Source of the DNA: Woeseiaceae bacterium
GTDB taxonomy: Bacteria > Pseudomonadota > Gammaproteobacteria > Steroidobacterales > Woeseiaceae
DNA: 64,000 nucleotides
NCBI GenBank assembly: GCA_028227395.1
Contig: JAOIZZ010000002.1
Location: 118,734-182,733, forward strand
Reading direction: 5' to 3'
Shown here: positions 1 to 10,193 of the stretch, piece by piece
Layout of the letters: each line of letters starts with the position of its first letter
Position numbering within the stretch: position 1 is the stretch's first letter
Translations under genes and position numbers: made by a program
The notes under the pieces: model-generated
What the model was told of the DNA's origin: nothing
Database searches by the model: none
The model's input: only the letters and a program-made list of their open reading frames with translations

Positions 1-1493
1 AGATCACTATGATCAAGCGCTAGATTATCATGCGCCTTGCGCTTAAATTCCTCTAGTATCTTAATATCATTACATTCCACCCATCTCGCAGTTGCGACAT
101 TAATTGATTCAAAATTACACTCCACTTTATATTCATCCAGTAAACGGTGCGCTACCACATCGAATTGTAATAATCCGACTGCACCCAGGATTAAATCATT
201 ACTCTTCATTGGCTTAAATAATTGGGTTGCTCCTTCCTCACACAATTGCGATAACCCTTTTTTTAGAGCTTTTAGTTTCAATGGATCTTTGAGAATAACT
301 CTTCGAAAAATTTCCGGTGCAAAATTAGGTATCCCTGAAAATCTTATCACTTCGCCTTCTGTAAACGAATCTCCAATATTAATCGTGCCATGATTGTGAA
401 TACCTATAATATCTCCAGCAAAAGCCGAAGTCGTTTTTTGTCTATCAGCCGCCATAAAAGTAATTGCATCTGTTATTTTCATCTCTTTTCCTGAGCGAAC
501 ATGCAATAGTTTAATCCCATTGATGTATTCGCCAGAGCAAATCCTCATGAATGCTATCCGATCTCTGTGTGCTGGATTCATGTTTGCCTGAATCTTAAAA
601 ACAAATCCAGTTAATGCTTCTTCGTTAGCCATAACCATACGTTTACTAGATTCTCGAGACCTTGGCTTTGGTGCATCCTCAATAAAACCATCAAGTAATT
701 CCTTAAGTCCGAAATTAGAAATAGCAGAACCAAAATAAACAGGACTTTGCTTGCCCAATAAGTACTGATCTTTATTGAACTTTGGATAAACACCGGCAAT
801 TAATTCAATTTCATTTCTAAGTAATTCTGCTTCATCGTCAAGAAACTCATCTGCAAGCTCTGAATCCAATCCATCTATTATCTTAATTGATGAAGCTCTT
901 TCACGTCCTTTATCGGAACTATAAATAAATATCTTATCCTGCTGAAAATGATAGATACCTTTAAGAGAGCGACCCATACCAATTGGCCAAGTTATTGGTG
1001 TGCATTTAATTTTCAAAATAGCTTCAATTTCATCCAATAACTCAATCGGCTCTCTTCCCTCTCGATCTAATTTATTAATAAATGTTGTAATTGGAGTATC
1101 TCTTAAGCGACAAACTTCCATTAATTTTATGGTTCTAGCTTCAACACCTTTAGCGCAATCAATAACCATTAATGCTGAATCTACCGCCGTTAATGTCCGA
1201 TAAGTATCTTCAGAGAAATCCTCGTGGCCAGGCGTATCCAATAAATTGATAATGCAATTATTATATGGAAATTGCATAACAGAAGAAGTTACTGAAATTC
1301 CTCGTTGTTGCTCTAATGCCATCCAGTCGGATGTAGCATGTCGACTGGCTTTGCGGCCCTTAACGGTCCCAGCTAATTGAATTGCACCACCAAATAACAA
1401 TAATTTTTCAGTTAGAGTTGTCTTTCCAGCATCAGGGTGCGATATGATCGCGAAAGTTCGGCGCTTAGATGATTGTAATTCTATTGAATCCAT
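1..1493 (-). CDS. prfC: Peptide chain release factor 3 (partial, C-terminus beyond window)
   Basis: GTPase that recycles release factors RF1 and RF2 from the ribosome after peptide release. The frame is open from an ATG at 1493 to the window edge. The P-loop (S18-HPDAGKT), the effector region and the DTPGHEDF switch II motif are all visible, followed by the domain II/III region that ends near the family motif [10 protein letters not shown]. By comparison with the roughly 529-residue enterobacterial protein, about 30 C-terminal residues lie outside the window. The gene stands alone, 89 bases downstream of rimI and read in the same direction. Family assignment is secure from motif order and the near-C-terminal match. 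Confidence 0.96.
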   Translation of the reverse strand, partial: MDSIELQSSKRRTFAIISHPDAGKTTLTEKLLLFGGAIQLAGTVKGRKASRHATSDWMALEQQRGISVTSSVMQFPYNNCIINLLDTPGHEDFSEDTYRTLTAVDSALMVIDCAKGVEARTIKLMEVCRLRDTPITTFINKLDREGREPIELLDEIEAILKIKCTPITWPIGMGRSLKGIYHFQQDKIFIYSSDKGRERASSIKIIDGLDSELADEFLDDEAELLRNEIELIAGVYPKFNKDQYLLGKQSPVYFGSAISNFGLKELLDGFIEDAPKPRSRESSKRMVMANEEALTGFVFKIQANMNPAHRDRIAFMRICSGEYINGIKLLHVRSGKEMKITDAITFMAADRQKTTSAFAGDIIGIHNHGTINIGDSFTEGEVIRFSGIPNFAPEIFRRVILKDPLKLKALKKGLSQLCEEGATQLFKPMKSNDLILGAVGLLQFDVVAHRLLDEYKVECNFESINVATARWVECNDIKILEEFKRKAHDNLALDHSD

Positions 1494-1582
1494 ACAAACC
1501 TTATATTTATCTTTAGACATCAGATAAAGAGACTTAATAGGTAAAAATTAATAAATAAATATGCGTTATAATGTCAAACTGG

Positions 1583-2071
1583 TCAGTATTGTATATCTAA
1601 GTAGCCAATTTTACTTGTATATAACAAATAAACGTCTGCGTCCTCTCTTCCATTAACGTGCCTGTAATAAGATGGTCTCTTTGCTATTTTTTCAAATCCT
1701 TTTTTAATATACAACGCAATTGCTTTTATATTGGATGGACGAACCTCTAGAAATATCTTTTCAATACTATTGACCTTAGATTGATTAATCAAAAAATCCA
1801 ATAACTGATGCCCAAAACCAAGATTTCTATACCCTTTATCAATACAAAAATTTAAAATATGAGCTTCATCCAGAGCTGAAGATAAAATAGCATAACCTAC
1901 TATAAGATCACTTTTTTTAGCGACCACACAAGTATATCCAGATAATAAGCAATCCCTAAATATATTCTCATTCCAAGGGTAATCGTAACTATTCCGTTCA
2001 ATACTCACCACGCTTGAAAGATCGGTCTCAAGCATCTTATTTATTTCAATATCAAGATCAAATACGTGCAT
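1583..2071 (-). CDS. rimI: Ribosomal protein S18 alanine N-acetyltransferase RimI
   Basis: GNAT-family acetyltransferase that acetylates the N-terminal alanine of ribosomal protein S18. The 162-residue protein shows the acetyl-CoA loop (YRNLGFGHQLL, slightly divergent from the usual Q/R-x-x-G-x-G/A) and the C-terminal block LEVRPSN..ALY...GF followed by Y-Y and NGREDA, which is the RimI-specific signature with the catalytic Glu and Tyr. It lies 9 bases downstream of a psi-like protein gene. This mirrors the holD-rimI order of enterobacteria and supports the naming of both genes. Confidence 0.92.
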   Translation of the reverse strand: MHVFDLDIEINKMLETDLSSVVSIERNSYDYPWNENIFRDCLLSGYTCVVAKKSDLIVGYAILSSALDEAHILNFCIDKGYRNLGFGHQLLDFLINQSKVNSIEKIFLEVRPSNIKAIALYIKKGFEKIAKRPSYYRHVNGREDADVYLLYTSKIGYLDIQY

Positions 2072-2080
2072 TAATAAATC

Positions 2081-2659
2081 CTAAATAATACTTTCCATGA
2101 AAGTAAGATCCCGAGAAGCTTCTTTTTTTAAGTCAGGATTTTTAAATAATTCATTCGGATGAAAACTTACGATACTAGGAATATTTTCGATCCTATGAAT
2201 AATTTGACGGAGCTCATTTATTGGTTTTTGAGATTCCAGCATCATTTGTGCCGATTTTTCACCAAAAATAACAATTTTTTTTGGTCTTAAGTAATTTATT
2301 TTTTTTATGTTAAATTTTCTACAACAAGTTACAGAGATTGCAATATTTTTTAACTCCAAATTAATGGAATACAACATAGCTTCTACCAATCTCGAAGTTT
2401 TAGCCCATAAAAATTGACTGTAACTTGTATCATTATTTGAGTTTTCAGCCAAAAACAATAAGCCGGAATAATGATTTTTTTCTAATGCGCCTTCCAATAA
2501 ATGATAAGTGTTGCATTCCTCGCATAATACTCTGTCGCTTGCCTTTGCATGAATACCATTCATATCATATTCAGACAATTCATTTTTATCAGTATCACGA
2601 GCGCACCAAACATCAATACCTAGTCTCTCTAAATAATTTATTCGTTGATGTTCTTTCAT
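2081..2659 (-). CDS. Uracil-DNA-glycosylase-fold protein, candidate DNA polymerase III psi (HolD) subunit
   Basis: 192-residue protein. The N-terminus (YLERLGIDVWCAR, residues 9-21) resembles the clamp-loader psi subunit motif (L-x-x-LGI-x-x-W-x-x-R) that binds chi. The C-terminal half looks like a family-4-type uracil-DNA glycosylase: a 'RPKKIVIFGEKSAQMML' strand-helix, an LRQ-like loop, and a FHPNELF block with His167. A C46-x2-C49 pair recalls the iron-sulfur Cys pair, but the usual GEAPG catalytic loop is replaced by LAENSN, so glycosylase activity is doubtful. Psi is known to have a UDG-like fold, and the gene precedes rimI as holD does. I infer a clamp-loader role; an enzymatic role cannot be excluded. 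Confidence 0.6.
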   Translation of the reverse strand: MKEHQRINYLERLGIDVWCARDTDKNELSEYDMNGIHAKASDRVLCEECNTYHLLEGALEKNHYSGLLFLAENSNNDTSYSQFLWAKTSRLVEAMLYSINLELKNIAISVTCCRKFNIKKINYLRPKKIVIFGEKSAQMMLESQKPINELRQIIHRIENIPSIVSFHPNELFKNPDLKKEASRDLTFMESII

Positions 2660-2801
2660 AAAATTTCACATATTAGAATAAGTTGACACGCAAAGGTTGG
2701 CTCATAAGCATTGAGAAAAATATATATACTATTAATCATCTCTACTTTACATTCTTTAACATGTAAAATAACAAAAAACACAACAAACAAAAATAAATAC
2801 T

Positions 2802-4496
2802 ATGCTTTACTCAAAACTAGGCCTCACAACACTAAAAGAAAATCCAGTTGACGCTGAAATAATCAGTCACAAACTTATGCTAAGAGCAGGATTAATAAGA
2901 AAACTCTCTTCTGGTTTATTTACTTGGATGCCAATAGGATTAAGAGTCTTAAGAAAAGTAGAGAATATTGTGAGAGAGGAAATGAACCGCGCAGGTGCGC
3001 AAGAAATACTAATGCCAGCTGTACAACCAAGTGAGCTGTGGAAGGAATCTGGACGCTGGGATCAATATGGATCGCTTTTACTACGCATGAAAGATCGTCA
3101 CGAAAGAGATTATTGTTTTGGGCCAACTCATGAAGAAGTTATTACAGATATAGCCAGAAAAGAATTAAGAAGCCACAAACAACTGCCTATCAATTTTTAT
3201 CAAATACAAACTAAATTTCGAGATGAAATTCGACCTCGTTTTGGTGTTATGCGTGCTCGTGAGTTCATCATGAAAGATGCCTATTCATTTCATGTTAGTC
3301 AAGCATCACTTGAAGAAGGTTACAATCAAATGTACAAAGCTTATTCATCGGCATTTTCTAGGTTAGGATTAGAATTTCGAGTCGTTGATGCTGATAATGG
3401 TGAAATTGGAGGTAATCGCTCTCAAGAGTTTCATGTAATAGCTGACTCTGGTGAGGATGCCATCGTATATTGTGATGAAGAAAATTATGCCTCAAATATC
3501 GAATCAGCTTTAATTGCAAAAATTGATACACCGAGGTCCTTACCAAAAGAGCAAAAAAGAAAAATATTAACGCCCAACACCAAAGATATTAAATCCTTGT
3601 GCAAATTCTTGAAAATAGAGTCTATAAATACAATAAAAACACTAATTATCAATGGTTTAGAACAACCGATAGCAATAGTTATTAGAGGTGATCATGAGCT
3701 TAATACAATAAAAGCCTCAAAAATACCTGGAGTCTCATTGCCTGTGACTATGGCGAGCCCAGAAGATATAAAGAAATTCACAGGTTTCGAGCTTGGCTAC
3801 CTAGGACCTATCAATCTTGATATTCCTGTTTACTTTGATCATGCCGTTGATAATATGATTGACTTTGTATGTGGAGCGAATGAAGAGGGATATCATTTTG
3901 CGGGTGTAAATTTTGAGAAGGATATAAAAGAAGCTGAAACCTTAGATCTGAGGATTGTAAAAGATGGAGACCCTTCCCCTCTCGGCAAAGGTAAACTCAA
4001 AATTACTCGTGGTATCGAAGTCGGACATATTTTTCAACTTGGCACTAAATACAGTGAAGCTCTTAATGCCAAAGTACAAGATAATGAGGGAAATGATAAT
4101 CCTATGGCAATGGGTTGTTATGGGATAGGAATATCAAGAATTGTTGGTGCTGCCATTGAGCAAAATCATGATGAAAAAGGTATTATGTGGCCAGAAACAT
4201 TGGCACCATTTAAAATCATCATCATTCCAATCGGTCTAGATAGATCTGAAATAGTGAAGAAAACTACCAATGACCTATATAACCAAATGCTAGAATTAGG
4301 GTTTGAAGTTCTATTAGATGATAGAAATGTCAGACCGGGCGTTAAATTTGCTGATGCCGAACTCATTGGTATTCCTCACAGGGTAGTCATCAGTGAGAAA
4401 GGGATTGAGAAAAATAATATTGAATATCGCCACCGATCTCAAAAAGATTCTAAAATGATGACTATTGATAATTTAATGAAATTAATAAGCCATTAA
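2802..4496 (+). CDS. proS: Prolyl-tRNA synthetase
   Basis: Class II aminoacyl-tRNA synthetase charging tRNA-Pro in the cytoplasm. The 564-residue length and the presence of an insertion editing domain (roughly residues 225-400, between the class II motifs 2 and 3) identify the long bacterial type. Visible blocks are the N-terminal SKLGLTTLKENP, motif 2 with FGPTHEEVI, the motif 'FRDEIRPRFGVMRAREF', the motif 3 region MGCYGIGISR, and the C-terminal anticodon-binding domain (FADAELIGIPHRVVI). The gene is divergent from the holD-like/rimI pair, with 142 bases between starts. The 142-base gap has a TTGACA at 2683 but no convincing -10 partner. Confidence 0.97.
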   Translation: MLYSKLGLTTLKENPVDAEIISHKLMLRAGLIRKLSSGLFTWMPIGLRVLRKVENIVREEMNRAGAQEILMPAVQPSELWKESGRWDQYGSLLLRMKDRHERDYCFGPTHEEVITDIARKELRSHKQLPINFYQIQTKFRDEIRPRFGVMRAREFIMKDAYSFHVSQASLEEGYNQMYKAYSSAFSRLGLEFRVVDADNGEIGGNRSQEFHVIADSGEDAIVYCDEENYASNIESALIAKIDTPRSLPKEQKRKILTPNTKDIKSLCKFLKIESINTIKTLIINGLEQPIAIVIRGDHELNTIKASKIPGVSLPVTMASPEDIKKFTGFELGYLGPINLDIPVYFDHAVDNMIDFVCGANEEGYHFAGVNFEKDIKEAETLDLRIVKDGDPSPLGKGKLKITRGIEVGHIFQLGTKYSEALNAKVQDNEGNDNPMAMGCYGIGISRIVGAAIEQNHDEKGIMWPETLAPFKIIIIPIGLDRSEIVKKTTNDLYNQMLELGFEVLLDDRNVRPGVKFADAELIGIPHRVVISEKGIEKNNIEYRHRSQKDSKMMTIDNLMKLISH

Positions 4497-4515
4497 AATA
4501 ACAAAGAAATTTATC

Positions 4516-4869
4516 ATGGAATTAACTATTTATCATAATCCGCAATGTTCAAAATCAAGAAACACTTTATCCTTAATTAAAGAGCAAGGTATAAAGCCAG
4601 AGATTATTCTTTATTTAGAAAATATCATTTCTGCAAAAGATATTCGTAATATTGCAAAATTATTACATTTCCCAATCAAAGATATAATTAGGAATAACAA
4701 TAAAGATTACATGAAAGAAAAAAACTACCCTGTCGGAGAAAAAGATATAGAGCTATCTATTTGGCTAGCTAAGAATCCTGAAGCATTACAACGCCCAATT
4801 GTCGTAAATAACTCAAATGGTAAAGCGATTATTGGTAGGCCTCCTGAAAATTTATATGAAATATTGTAA
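4516..4869 (+). CDS. arsC: ArsC/YfgD-family reductase
   Basis: 117-residue thioredoxin-fold protein of the glutaredoxin-dependent arsenate reductase family. The catalytic Cys11 sits in NPQCSKSR, and the conserved RPIVV block near the C-terminus is present. The gene has no arsenic resistance partner; it sits 19 bases after proS and 3 bases before wrbA. That housekeeping context resembles the chromosomal YfgD branch, whose physiological substrate is not settled. I therefore trust the family, but not an arsenic role. Confidence 0.85.
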   Translation: MELTIYHNPQCSKSRNTLSLIKEQGIKPEIILYLENIISAKDIRNIAKLLHFPIKDIIRNNNKDYMKEKNYPVGEKDIELSIWLAKNPEALQRPIVVNNSNGKAIIGRPPENLYEIL

Positions 4870-4872
4870 TTT

Positions 4873-5475
4873 ATGATAGAAATACTAATACTTTATTATT
4901 CGAGGCATGGGTCAACTGAGTCACTCGCAAGAGAAATATGCCAAGGTGTCGACTCCGTAAAAGGAGCTTCTGCAAAACTCAGAACAGTACCGAAAGTCTC
5001 ATCGGTATGTGAATCCATGGAGGATGAAATTCCAAAAGATGGTCCAGCCTATATAGATAAAAAAGACTTACATAATTGTAGTGGCCTAATACTTGGTAGT
5101 CCAACTCACTTTGGAAACATGGCAGCAGAATTAAAATACTTCTTTGATAGCACCAGTAATGAATGGTTAAATAATGTGCTCTCAGGCAAACCCGCCGGTC
5201 TTTTTACCTCATCAAAAAGCCAGCATGGTGGCCAGGAAACCACTTTACTTACAATGGCCATACCATTAATTCATCATGGTATGTTGATTACCGGTGTACC
5301 CTATTCTACCAAAGAATTATCTACGACTAGTGGTGGTGGAACACCATATGGCCCAAGTCATGTATCATCTAGTGATTCCAATAAGGGACTCACTGAAGAC
5401 GAAATTTTGATTGCAAGAAAATTAGGTAAACGAATTGCCTCTATAGCCTTAAAACTTAATCCAAATCACTTATAA
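4873..5475 (+). CDS. wrbA: NAD(P)H:quinone oxidoreductase WrbA
   Basis: Flavodoxin-like FMN protein that makes a two-electron reduction of quinones, avoiding semiquinone formation. The 200-residue length matches the family. The FMN phosphate loop is YSRHGSTESLA near the N-terminus. The SPTHFGNMAAELKYFFD block and the glycine-rich TTSGGGTPYGPSHV stretch near residue 150 are typical WrbA signatures. It follows arsC with a 3-base gap, probably cotranscribed with proS-arsC. Its 3' end overlaps the convergent hda gene by 20 bases. Confidence 0.93.
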   Translation: MIEILILYYSRHGSTESLAREICQGVDSVKGASAKLRTVPKVSSVCESMEDEIPKDGPAYIDKKDLHNCSGLILGSPTHFGNMAAELKYFFDSTSNEWLNNVLSGKPAGLFTSSKSQHGGQETTLLTMAIPLIHHGMLITGVPYSTKELSTTSGGGTPYGPSHVSSSDSNKGLTEDEILIARKLGKRIASIALKLNPNHL

Positions 5476-6145
5476 CACTTTTCAAAAAAGGTATGGTAAG
5501 TTTGCGTTTTGCTGCTAGTGACTCTGTATCTAGTTTATCCAAAAAATCATATAGTATTTTCATATCTCTTTGCTTATGAGTAAGCATATAATTTACCGTA
5601 TCGTCAGGTAAAAATAGTCCCCTCTGATTGGCTCTCAACTGAAGAGCGGACTTACAATCTTCATCACTCATCGATTTTAACTTATATACAGAGTATTGAG
5701 AAAACCTACTCGTGAGATCAGGTAGGCAGAAGTCATTTATTTTCGGGGCATATAATGAAGAAACTAACAAAGTAGACTGAAGTTCTATCAAGCGATTAAA
5801 TAGATCGAATAACGCAAGTTCCCAATGATTTTTTCCAGCGCAAAGATGAATATCATCAATACAAATAAACCTTCGTGAAGCAAGGTCTGTCAATAAAGAT
5901 GGATCATCATTAATTAATTCCTCCATCGGAAGATAAATGGCATCGTCACGTAATCGCTGACATACAGACTGTAACAAATGACTCTTGCCACTAGAATTAA
6001 CACCCCAAAGCCAGCAACTAGGTGAGTAATATTTATCTGCTATCAGCTCAGTGAGAAATTTCAATACATCCTGATTATTCGCTGGAAAATAACTTTCAAA
6101 TACAGCGTAGTCATCAAATTTAATAGGAAGCCCTAATTGTCCCAT
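5456..6145 (-). CDS. hda: DnaA regulatory inactivator Hda
   Basis: AAA+ protein that, bound to the DNA polymerase sliding clamp, stimulates hydrolysis of DnaA-bound ATP and so limits re-initiation. The N-terminus carries the clamp-binding pentapeptide QLGLP (residues 3-7). Walker A is GVNSSGKSHL (residues 48-57) and Walker B is FICIDDIHL. The protein has only the ATPase part of DnaA and no C-terminal DNA-binding domain, as expected for Hda at 229 residues. It follows pgsA by 29 bases in the same direction and overlaps wrbA tail to tail. Confidence 0.94.
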   Translation of the reverse strand: MGQLGLPIKFDDYAVFESYFPANNQDVLKFLTELIADKYYSPSCWLWGVNSSGKSHLLQSVCQRLRDDAIYLPMEELINDDPSLLTDLASRRFICIDDIHLCAGKNHWELALFDLFNRLIELQSTLLVSSLYAPKINDFCLPDLTSRFSQYSVYKLKSMSDEDCKSALQLRANQRGLFLPDDTVNYMLTHKQRDMKILYDFLDKLDTESLAAKRKLTIPFLKSVISDLD

Positions 6146-6174
6146 ACTAGATCCTTGAATATATTCCTAGAAAC

Positions 6175-6729
6175 TTATGCATGTATATCATGCGTTTTTA
6201 CTCTTCGAATCCAAGATATAATATAGTCAACTCCACTAATAAAGACTGTCACGAGTACCGCTGAACCGATTACGGTAATCGTTAGTTGGTTTGGCCACAT
6301 GAAAGCGGATGAACTAAGTACCATTAGAACAAATAATAATTCCAAGAAAGTATTAATTTTACTAATAATAGTGGGCTCTCCCTCAAAAGGCTCTATTACA
6401 AAACTATAAAACAATACGCCACCAGCGATAATTAAATCTCTTAAAATTACAATTGCAGTTAACCAAAGCGGAATTAGGCCAAGCCAAGTTAAAACAATAT
6501 ACGTCCCTGCAATTAATAATTTATCAGCAACAGGATCAAGTAAAGCACCCAGACGAGTTCGCCAGCCAAAATGCTTAGCTAGATATCCATCTAATGCATC
6601 CGATACACCGGCCACTAAAAATAAAAATAAAGCCCAATCATATAGAGAGCGATAAATTAATATCAAAATAGGTATTATCAAGAAAATCCTGATTATCGAT
6701 ATAATATTAGGAATCCATTTTAAATGCAT
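6175..6729 (-). CDS. pgsA: CDP-alcohol phosphatidyltransferase, PgsA-type
   Basis: Integral membrane enzyme of phospholipid synthesis, most likely CDP-diacylglycerol:glycerol-3-phosphate phosphatidyltransferase. The family motif is present and intact: D44, D47-G48, A51, G61, D65 and D69 (DALDGYLAK ... GALLDPVADK). Several hydrophobic segments flank it. The 184-residue length fits the bacterial enzyme. It lies 13 bases downstream of the DUF2066 gene and upstream of hda. Substrate choice within the family (glycerol phosphate versus another alcohol) is an inference from size and genomic neighbourhood. Confidence 0.85.
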   Translation of the reverse strand: MHLKWIPNIISIIRIFLIIPILILIYRSLYDWALFLFLVAGVSDALDGYLAKHFGWRTRLGALLDPVADKLLIAGTYIVLTWLGLIPLWLTAIVILRDLIIAGGVLFYSFVIEPFEGEPTIISKINTFLELLFVLMVLSSSAFMWPNQLTITVIGSAVLVTVFISGVDYIISWIRRVKTHDIHA

Positions 6730-6742
6730 GATATATATTATA

Positions 6743-7804
6743 TTAAAGTTTTAATTTATATTCTAAAATAGAATTTTCATTATATTGTAATTTATTAGGT
6801 GCTCTTGCAGTTTTTTCCCATAAATTAAGATTATTTATTGATGCGACTAAATCACTGGTAAAACCATTGTAGTAGATCGAATATTGAACATAATCTTCAT
6901 GAATATCTTCGACAGTAAAGGACTCAATCATACTTAAATTACTTAAAGCTAGGAAGATATCACCGAAATTATTTATGGAATTGATATTACCAAATATAAT
7001 TTCAATTTCTTTTGCAGGAACTCTATCTGAATATGAATACCTTGCCATTAAAGTATCGGCTAGAAAATTAATTGCATTTTCGGAGGTGGCGCTAAAAGAG
7101 GTTGAGGAATTATTAAAATGTAAAGTCCAATCATTAATCTCTCTTTCATCATTACGGACTTTTCCTGAAAGCACAATTGAGGCACCGTAATTTTTAGCAA
7201 TATCCGTCAAATTCTCACTAAAACCACCCCATATATCACTAAAACTAATACTTAATTGATTTACATCATTTTTCATTGGGAATAAAATTGGGACACCTCG
7301 AGAATTCGCTATTGCATGCATCTTTTGTCTCATCACCCGATTCTTATTTGTGTTTTGAAGCTGATTTAAATTATTCATCATATCGTCATCAATGACCACC
7401 TCTCTTTCGCCCATCCCTTTATCGATAGCCACAAGAATCATAGTTATCGGTCTATCAGCACCCCATACATTTTTATTAGCTTCTAAAAGAATTTCTTGAA
7501 CTGCTTCACCATCCATTGAAACAATGAGACCATCATCGTTAGGTTTGAATTGACGAATGAATCTACCCGGATTTGGAAAATATTGCTCTATCAACATCGA
7601 GATATTCTCATCGTTTGACAACATAATCCTAATTAATAATTTTTCAAGTGCTTTTTTTTGTGCATTTTTATTTGATATAAAATTTACCGCATCATAAGCA
7701 ACTGTCACATCATACAATCCAGTCATTTCAACAGATAGAGTATCTGCAGAGTAGAAAAAACAAAGCACAATAAGTCTAGAGAGTAATTTTTTGATTAAAA
7801 GCAT
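6743..7804 (-). CDS. DUF2066 domain protein, exported
   Basis: 353-residue protein with an N-terminal hydrophobic segment after two lysines and an arginine (residues about 5-22), consistent with a signal peptide. The early block 'GLYDVTVAYDA' followed by a long charged region fits the DUF2066 family, which is found in Gammaproteobacteria at this same position (between purM and the pgsA/hda genes). No catalytic motif is visible and the function is unknown. It is transcribed away from purM. Placement near pgsA could suggest an envelope role, but that is only an inference. Confidence 0.8.
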   Translation of the reverse strand: MLLIKKLLSRLIVLCFFYSADTLSVEMTGLYDVTVAYDAVNFISNKNAQKKALEKLLIRIMLSNDENISMLIEQYFPNPGRFIRQFKPNDDGLIVSMDGEAVQEILLEANKNVWGADRPITMILVAIDKGMGEREVVIDDDMMNNLNQLQNTNKNRVMRQKMHAIANSRGVPILFPMKNDVNQLSISFSDIWGGFSENLTDIAKNYGASIVLSGKVRNDEREINDWTLHFNNSSTSFSATSENAINFLADTLMARYSYSDRVPAKEIEIIFGNINSINNFGDIFLALSNLSMIESFTVEDIHEDYVQYSIYYNGFTSDLVASINNLNLWEKTARAPNKLQYNENSILEYKLKL

Positions 7805-7947
7805 AGTTAAAATTATTTTTATAAACTGAAAATATAACCTTATCGACTTATTAACTTTAAGTATATAATCACTTGAGCGATACTAGTAAAAGAATAATGA
7901 TGATTTTACAAATAATAAAGTTTTTTTAATTAAGAAAAACCAATAAC

Positions 7948-8973
7948 ATGAAAAATAAAACCAAACCGATGACTTATCGTGATGCCGGAGTTGATATTGA
8001 TGCCGGTAACCAACTCGTCGAAAAGATAAAGCCCTTTGTTGCAAAAACTAAACGAGTCGAGGTAATGGCTGGACTTGGAGGATTTGGTGGGTTGTTCGCA
8101 CTTCAATCAAAGAAGTACAAAGAACCCATATTGGTTTCAGGAACAGATGGTGTAGGCACTAAATTAATGTTGGCACACCAGACTAATTATCATGAATATA
8201 TCGGCATTGACCTCGTAGCAATGTGCGTTAACGACGTTCTAGTTCAGGGTGCTGAACCTCTTTTTTTTCTCGACTATTTTGCCTGCGGAAAATTAAATAT
8301 CGATATTGCTACTAAAGTAATTGCTGGAATTGCTAATGGCTGTGAGCAAGCTGGTGCAGCCCTGATTGGTGGTGAAACCGCAGAAATGCCCGATATGTAT
8401 AACAATAATGACTATGATTTAGCAGGTTTTTGTGTAGGAGCTGTTGATAAGAGTAAATTAATTGATGGCTCATCCATTAAATCGGGAGATGCAATTATTG
8501 GAATGGCTTCCAGTGGACCGCATTCAAATGGGTATTCACTTATCAGAAAAGTCCTAGATGTAGCAAAAATAAAAGAAATTGATGGAGTTCCCATAACGGA
8601 TCTACTCCTAAAGCCGACCAAAATATACGTCAAATCAATTTTAAAGTTAATGGATCAAATCAAAATAAAAGGCATGGCACATATCACTGGTGGAGGCCTC
8701 ACTGAAAATATACCACGTATTCTAGCTGCAGAAATTCACGCTGAAATTAATATTAATAGTTGGAAAGAAAATCCTATATTTGACTGGTTAGCAATGTCTG
8801 GAAATATCTCAACAGAAGAAATGAGAAGAACCTTTAATTGTGGAATTGGCATGGTAATTATCGTTGATCAAGATGATATAAAGAAAACTCTTGATATATT
8901 AGAATTGTGTAATGAGACGGCATGGGAAATTGGTAAAATCAACATTGGTTCTGGAGGAGTTAATTTCATTTGA
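7948..8973 (+). CDS. purM: Phosphoribosylformylglycinamidine cyclo-ligase
   Basis: AIR synthetase, the fifth step of de novo purine synthesis: ATP-dependent ring closure of FGAM. The 341-residue length is standard. Visible are the N-terminal [12 protein letters not shown] block, the glycine-rich [20 protein letters not shown] with the conserved Asp/Lys, [11 protein letters not shown], and the C-terminal [12 protein letters not shown] motif ([13 protein letters not shown]). It is divergent from the DUF2066 gene and its TGA overlaps the TTG start of purN, so the two are translationally coupled. Confidence 0.97.
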   Translation: MKNKTKPMTYRDAGVDIDAGNQLVEKIKPFVAKTKRVEVMAGLGGFGGLFALQSKKYKEPILVSGTDGVGTKLMLAHQTNYHEYIGIDLVAMCVNDVLVQGAEPLFFLDYFACGKLNIDIATKVIAGIANGCEQAGAALIGGETAEMPDMYNNNDYDLAGFCVGAVDKSKLIDGSSIKSGDAIIGMASSGPHSNGYSLIRKVLDVAKIKEIDGVPITDLLLKPTKIYVKSILKLMDQIKIKGMAHITGGGLTENIPRILAAEIHAEININSWKENPIFDWLAMSGNISTEEMRRTFNCGIGMVIIVDQDDIKKTLDILELCNETAWEIGKINIGSGGVNFI

Positions 8974-9623
8974 TCAACACGACAGACAAAAGAGCTGTTG
9001 TTTTAATATCTGGGAGCGGATCAAATCTTCAGGCTTTAATAGACGCCGTAAAGAGCAAAGAATTAAAATTAATAATCTCAGCAGTTATTAGTAATGTTGA
9101 TTCAGCCAAAGGTATGGATAGAGCCAAAAAGGCAGATATTCCAACTATTTGCATCAAGCATAATAAATTCTCTGAAAGAATAAATTTTGATCGCGCACTC
9201 TTAAAAGAAATAGAAAAATACAAACCTGATTACATTGTATTAGCCGGATTTATGCGTATTCTGACGCCATATTTTATTAACCAATACCAAGGATTAATTA
9301 TCAATATTCATCCTTCTCTTCTACCTAAATTTCCTGGTCTAAATACCCATCAAAAAGCAATTGATAATAAAGAAAAATGGCATGGTTGTACGGTCCATAT
9401 AGTCACTGAAGATCTTGACGGCGGCCCGTCAATCATACAAGCTAAAATACCAATAAAAAAAGACGATGATTCATTTACACTCTCCTCCAGAGTATTAAAA
9501 AGGGAGCATAAAATATACAAAAAAGCCCTTCAATTATTAATCTCAGGCGAATTAGAATACAAAAATAAGGATATATGGCTTAATCAGAAGAGGATTGCTG
9601 AGCCTATAGAAATGATAATTTAA
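8970..9623 (+). CDS. purN: Phosphoribosylglycinamide formyltransferase
   Basis: GAR transformylase using 10-formyl-tetrahydrofolate. The start is TTG at 8970, overlapping the purM stop as TTGA; a strong GGAGGAG ribosome-binding site at 8953-8959 (10 bases upstream) supports it. The folate/phosphate loop [12 protein letters not shown], the catalytic [13 protein letters not shown] block and the DLDGGPSI motif with the catalytic Asp are all present. The 217-residue length is normal. The gene ends 3 bases before the convergent dcd gene. Confidence 0.96.
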   Translation: MINTTDKRAVVLISGSGSNLQALIDAVKSKELKLIISAVISNVDSAKGMDRAKKADIPTICIKHNKFSERINFDRALLKEIEKYKPDYIVLAGFMRILTPYFINQYQGLIINIHPSLLPKFPGLNTHQKAIDNKEKWHGCTVHIVTEDLDGGPSIIQAKIPIKKDDDSFTLSSRVLKREHKIYKKALQLLISGELEYKNKDIWLNQKRIAEPIEMII

Positions 9624-9626
9624 AAA

Positions 9627-10193
9627 TTATGCCTTGGGAAGCGTGACTCCAGTTTGTCCTTGATATTTTCCACCGCGATCTTTGTAAGAATTTTTACATT
9701 CCTCATCAGATTCAAAAAATAGCATTTGTGCCACGCCTTCATTCGCATAAATTTTAGCCGGTAAAGGCGTTGTATTCGAGAATTCCAAAGTTACGTGCCC
9801 TTCCCACTCTGGCTCAAGCGGAGTAACATTAACAATAATACCGCAACGAGCGTAGGTTGATTTACCTAAACAAATTGTTAGCACATTTCTAGGAATTCTG
9901 AAAAACTCAACTGTTCTAGCCAGAGCGAAAGAGTTGGGTGGAATAACGCAAACATCCGTTGTTTTATCGACGAAACTTGACTCATCGAAGTTCTTGGGAT
10001 CTACAATAACAGACTCCAAATTAGTGAAAACCTTGAACTCATTTGAGCAACGCACATCGTAACCATAACTCGACGTTCCATAGGATATAATCTTCCTACC
10101 ATCAAACACTTTTACTTGATTTACCTCATAAGGCTCAATCATTTGATGATTGGAAGCCATATTTTGTATCCAGTTATCTGATTTAATACTCAA
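9627..10193 (-). CDS. dcd: dCTP deaminase
   Basis: Converts dCTP to dUTP, feeding dTMP synthesis. The start is TTG at 10193: the N-terminal sequence MSIKSDNWI is almost identical to that of the pseudomonad enzyme, which decides this start over the internal ATG at residue 12. Conserved blocks are [17 protein letters not shown] and the catalytic Glu region [17 protein letters not shown], followed by C-terminal [11 protein letters not shown]. It begins directly at the stop of mrp with no gap. Confidence 0.96.
   Translation of the reverse strand: MSIKSDNWIQNMASNHQMIEPYEVNQVKVFDGRKIISYGTSSYGYDVRCSNEFKVFTNLESVIVDPKNFDESSFVDKTTDVCVIPPNSFALARTVEFFRIPRNVLTICLGKSTYARCGIIVNVTPLEPEWEGHVTLEFSNTTPLPAKIYANEGVAQMLFFESDEECKNSYKDRGGKYQGQTGVTLPKA

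Noticed and set aside
2683..2711. Promoter for proS starting at TTGACA (2683)
   Set aside because: No acceptable -10 hexamer is found 16-18 bases downstream, so I do not report it as a promoter.
4516..4869. Arsenic resistance island
   Set aside because: The ArsC-family gene is alone among housekeeping genes; no arsB, acr3 or arsR gene is present.
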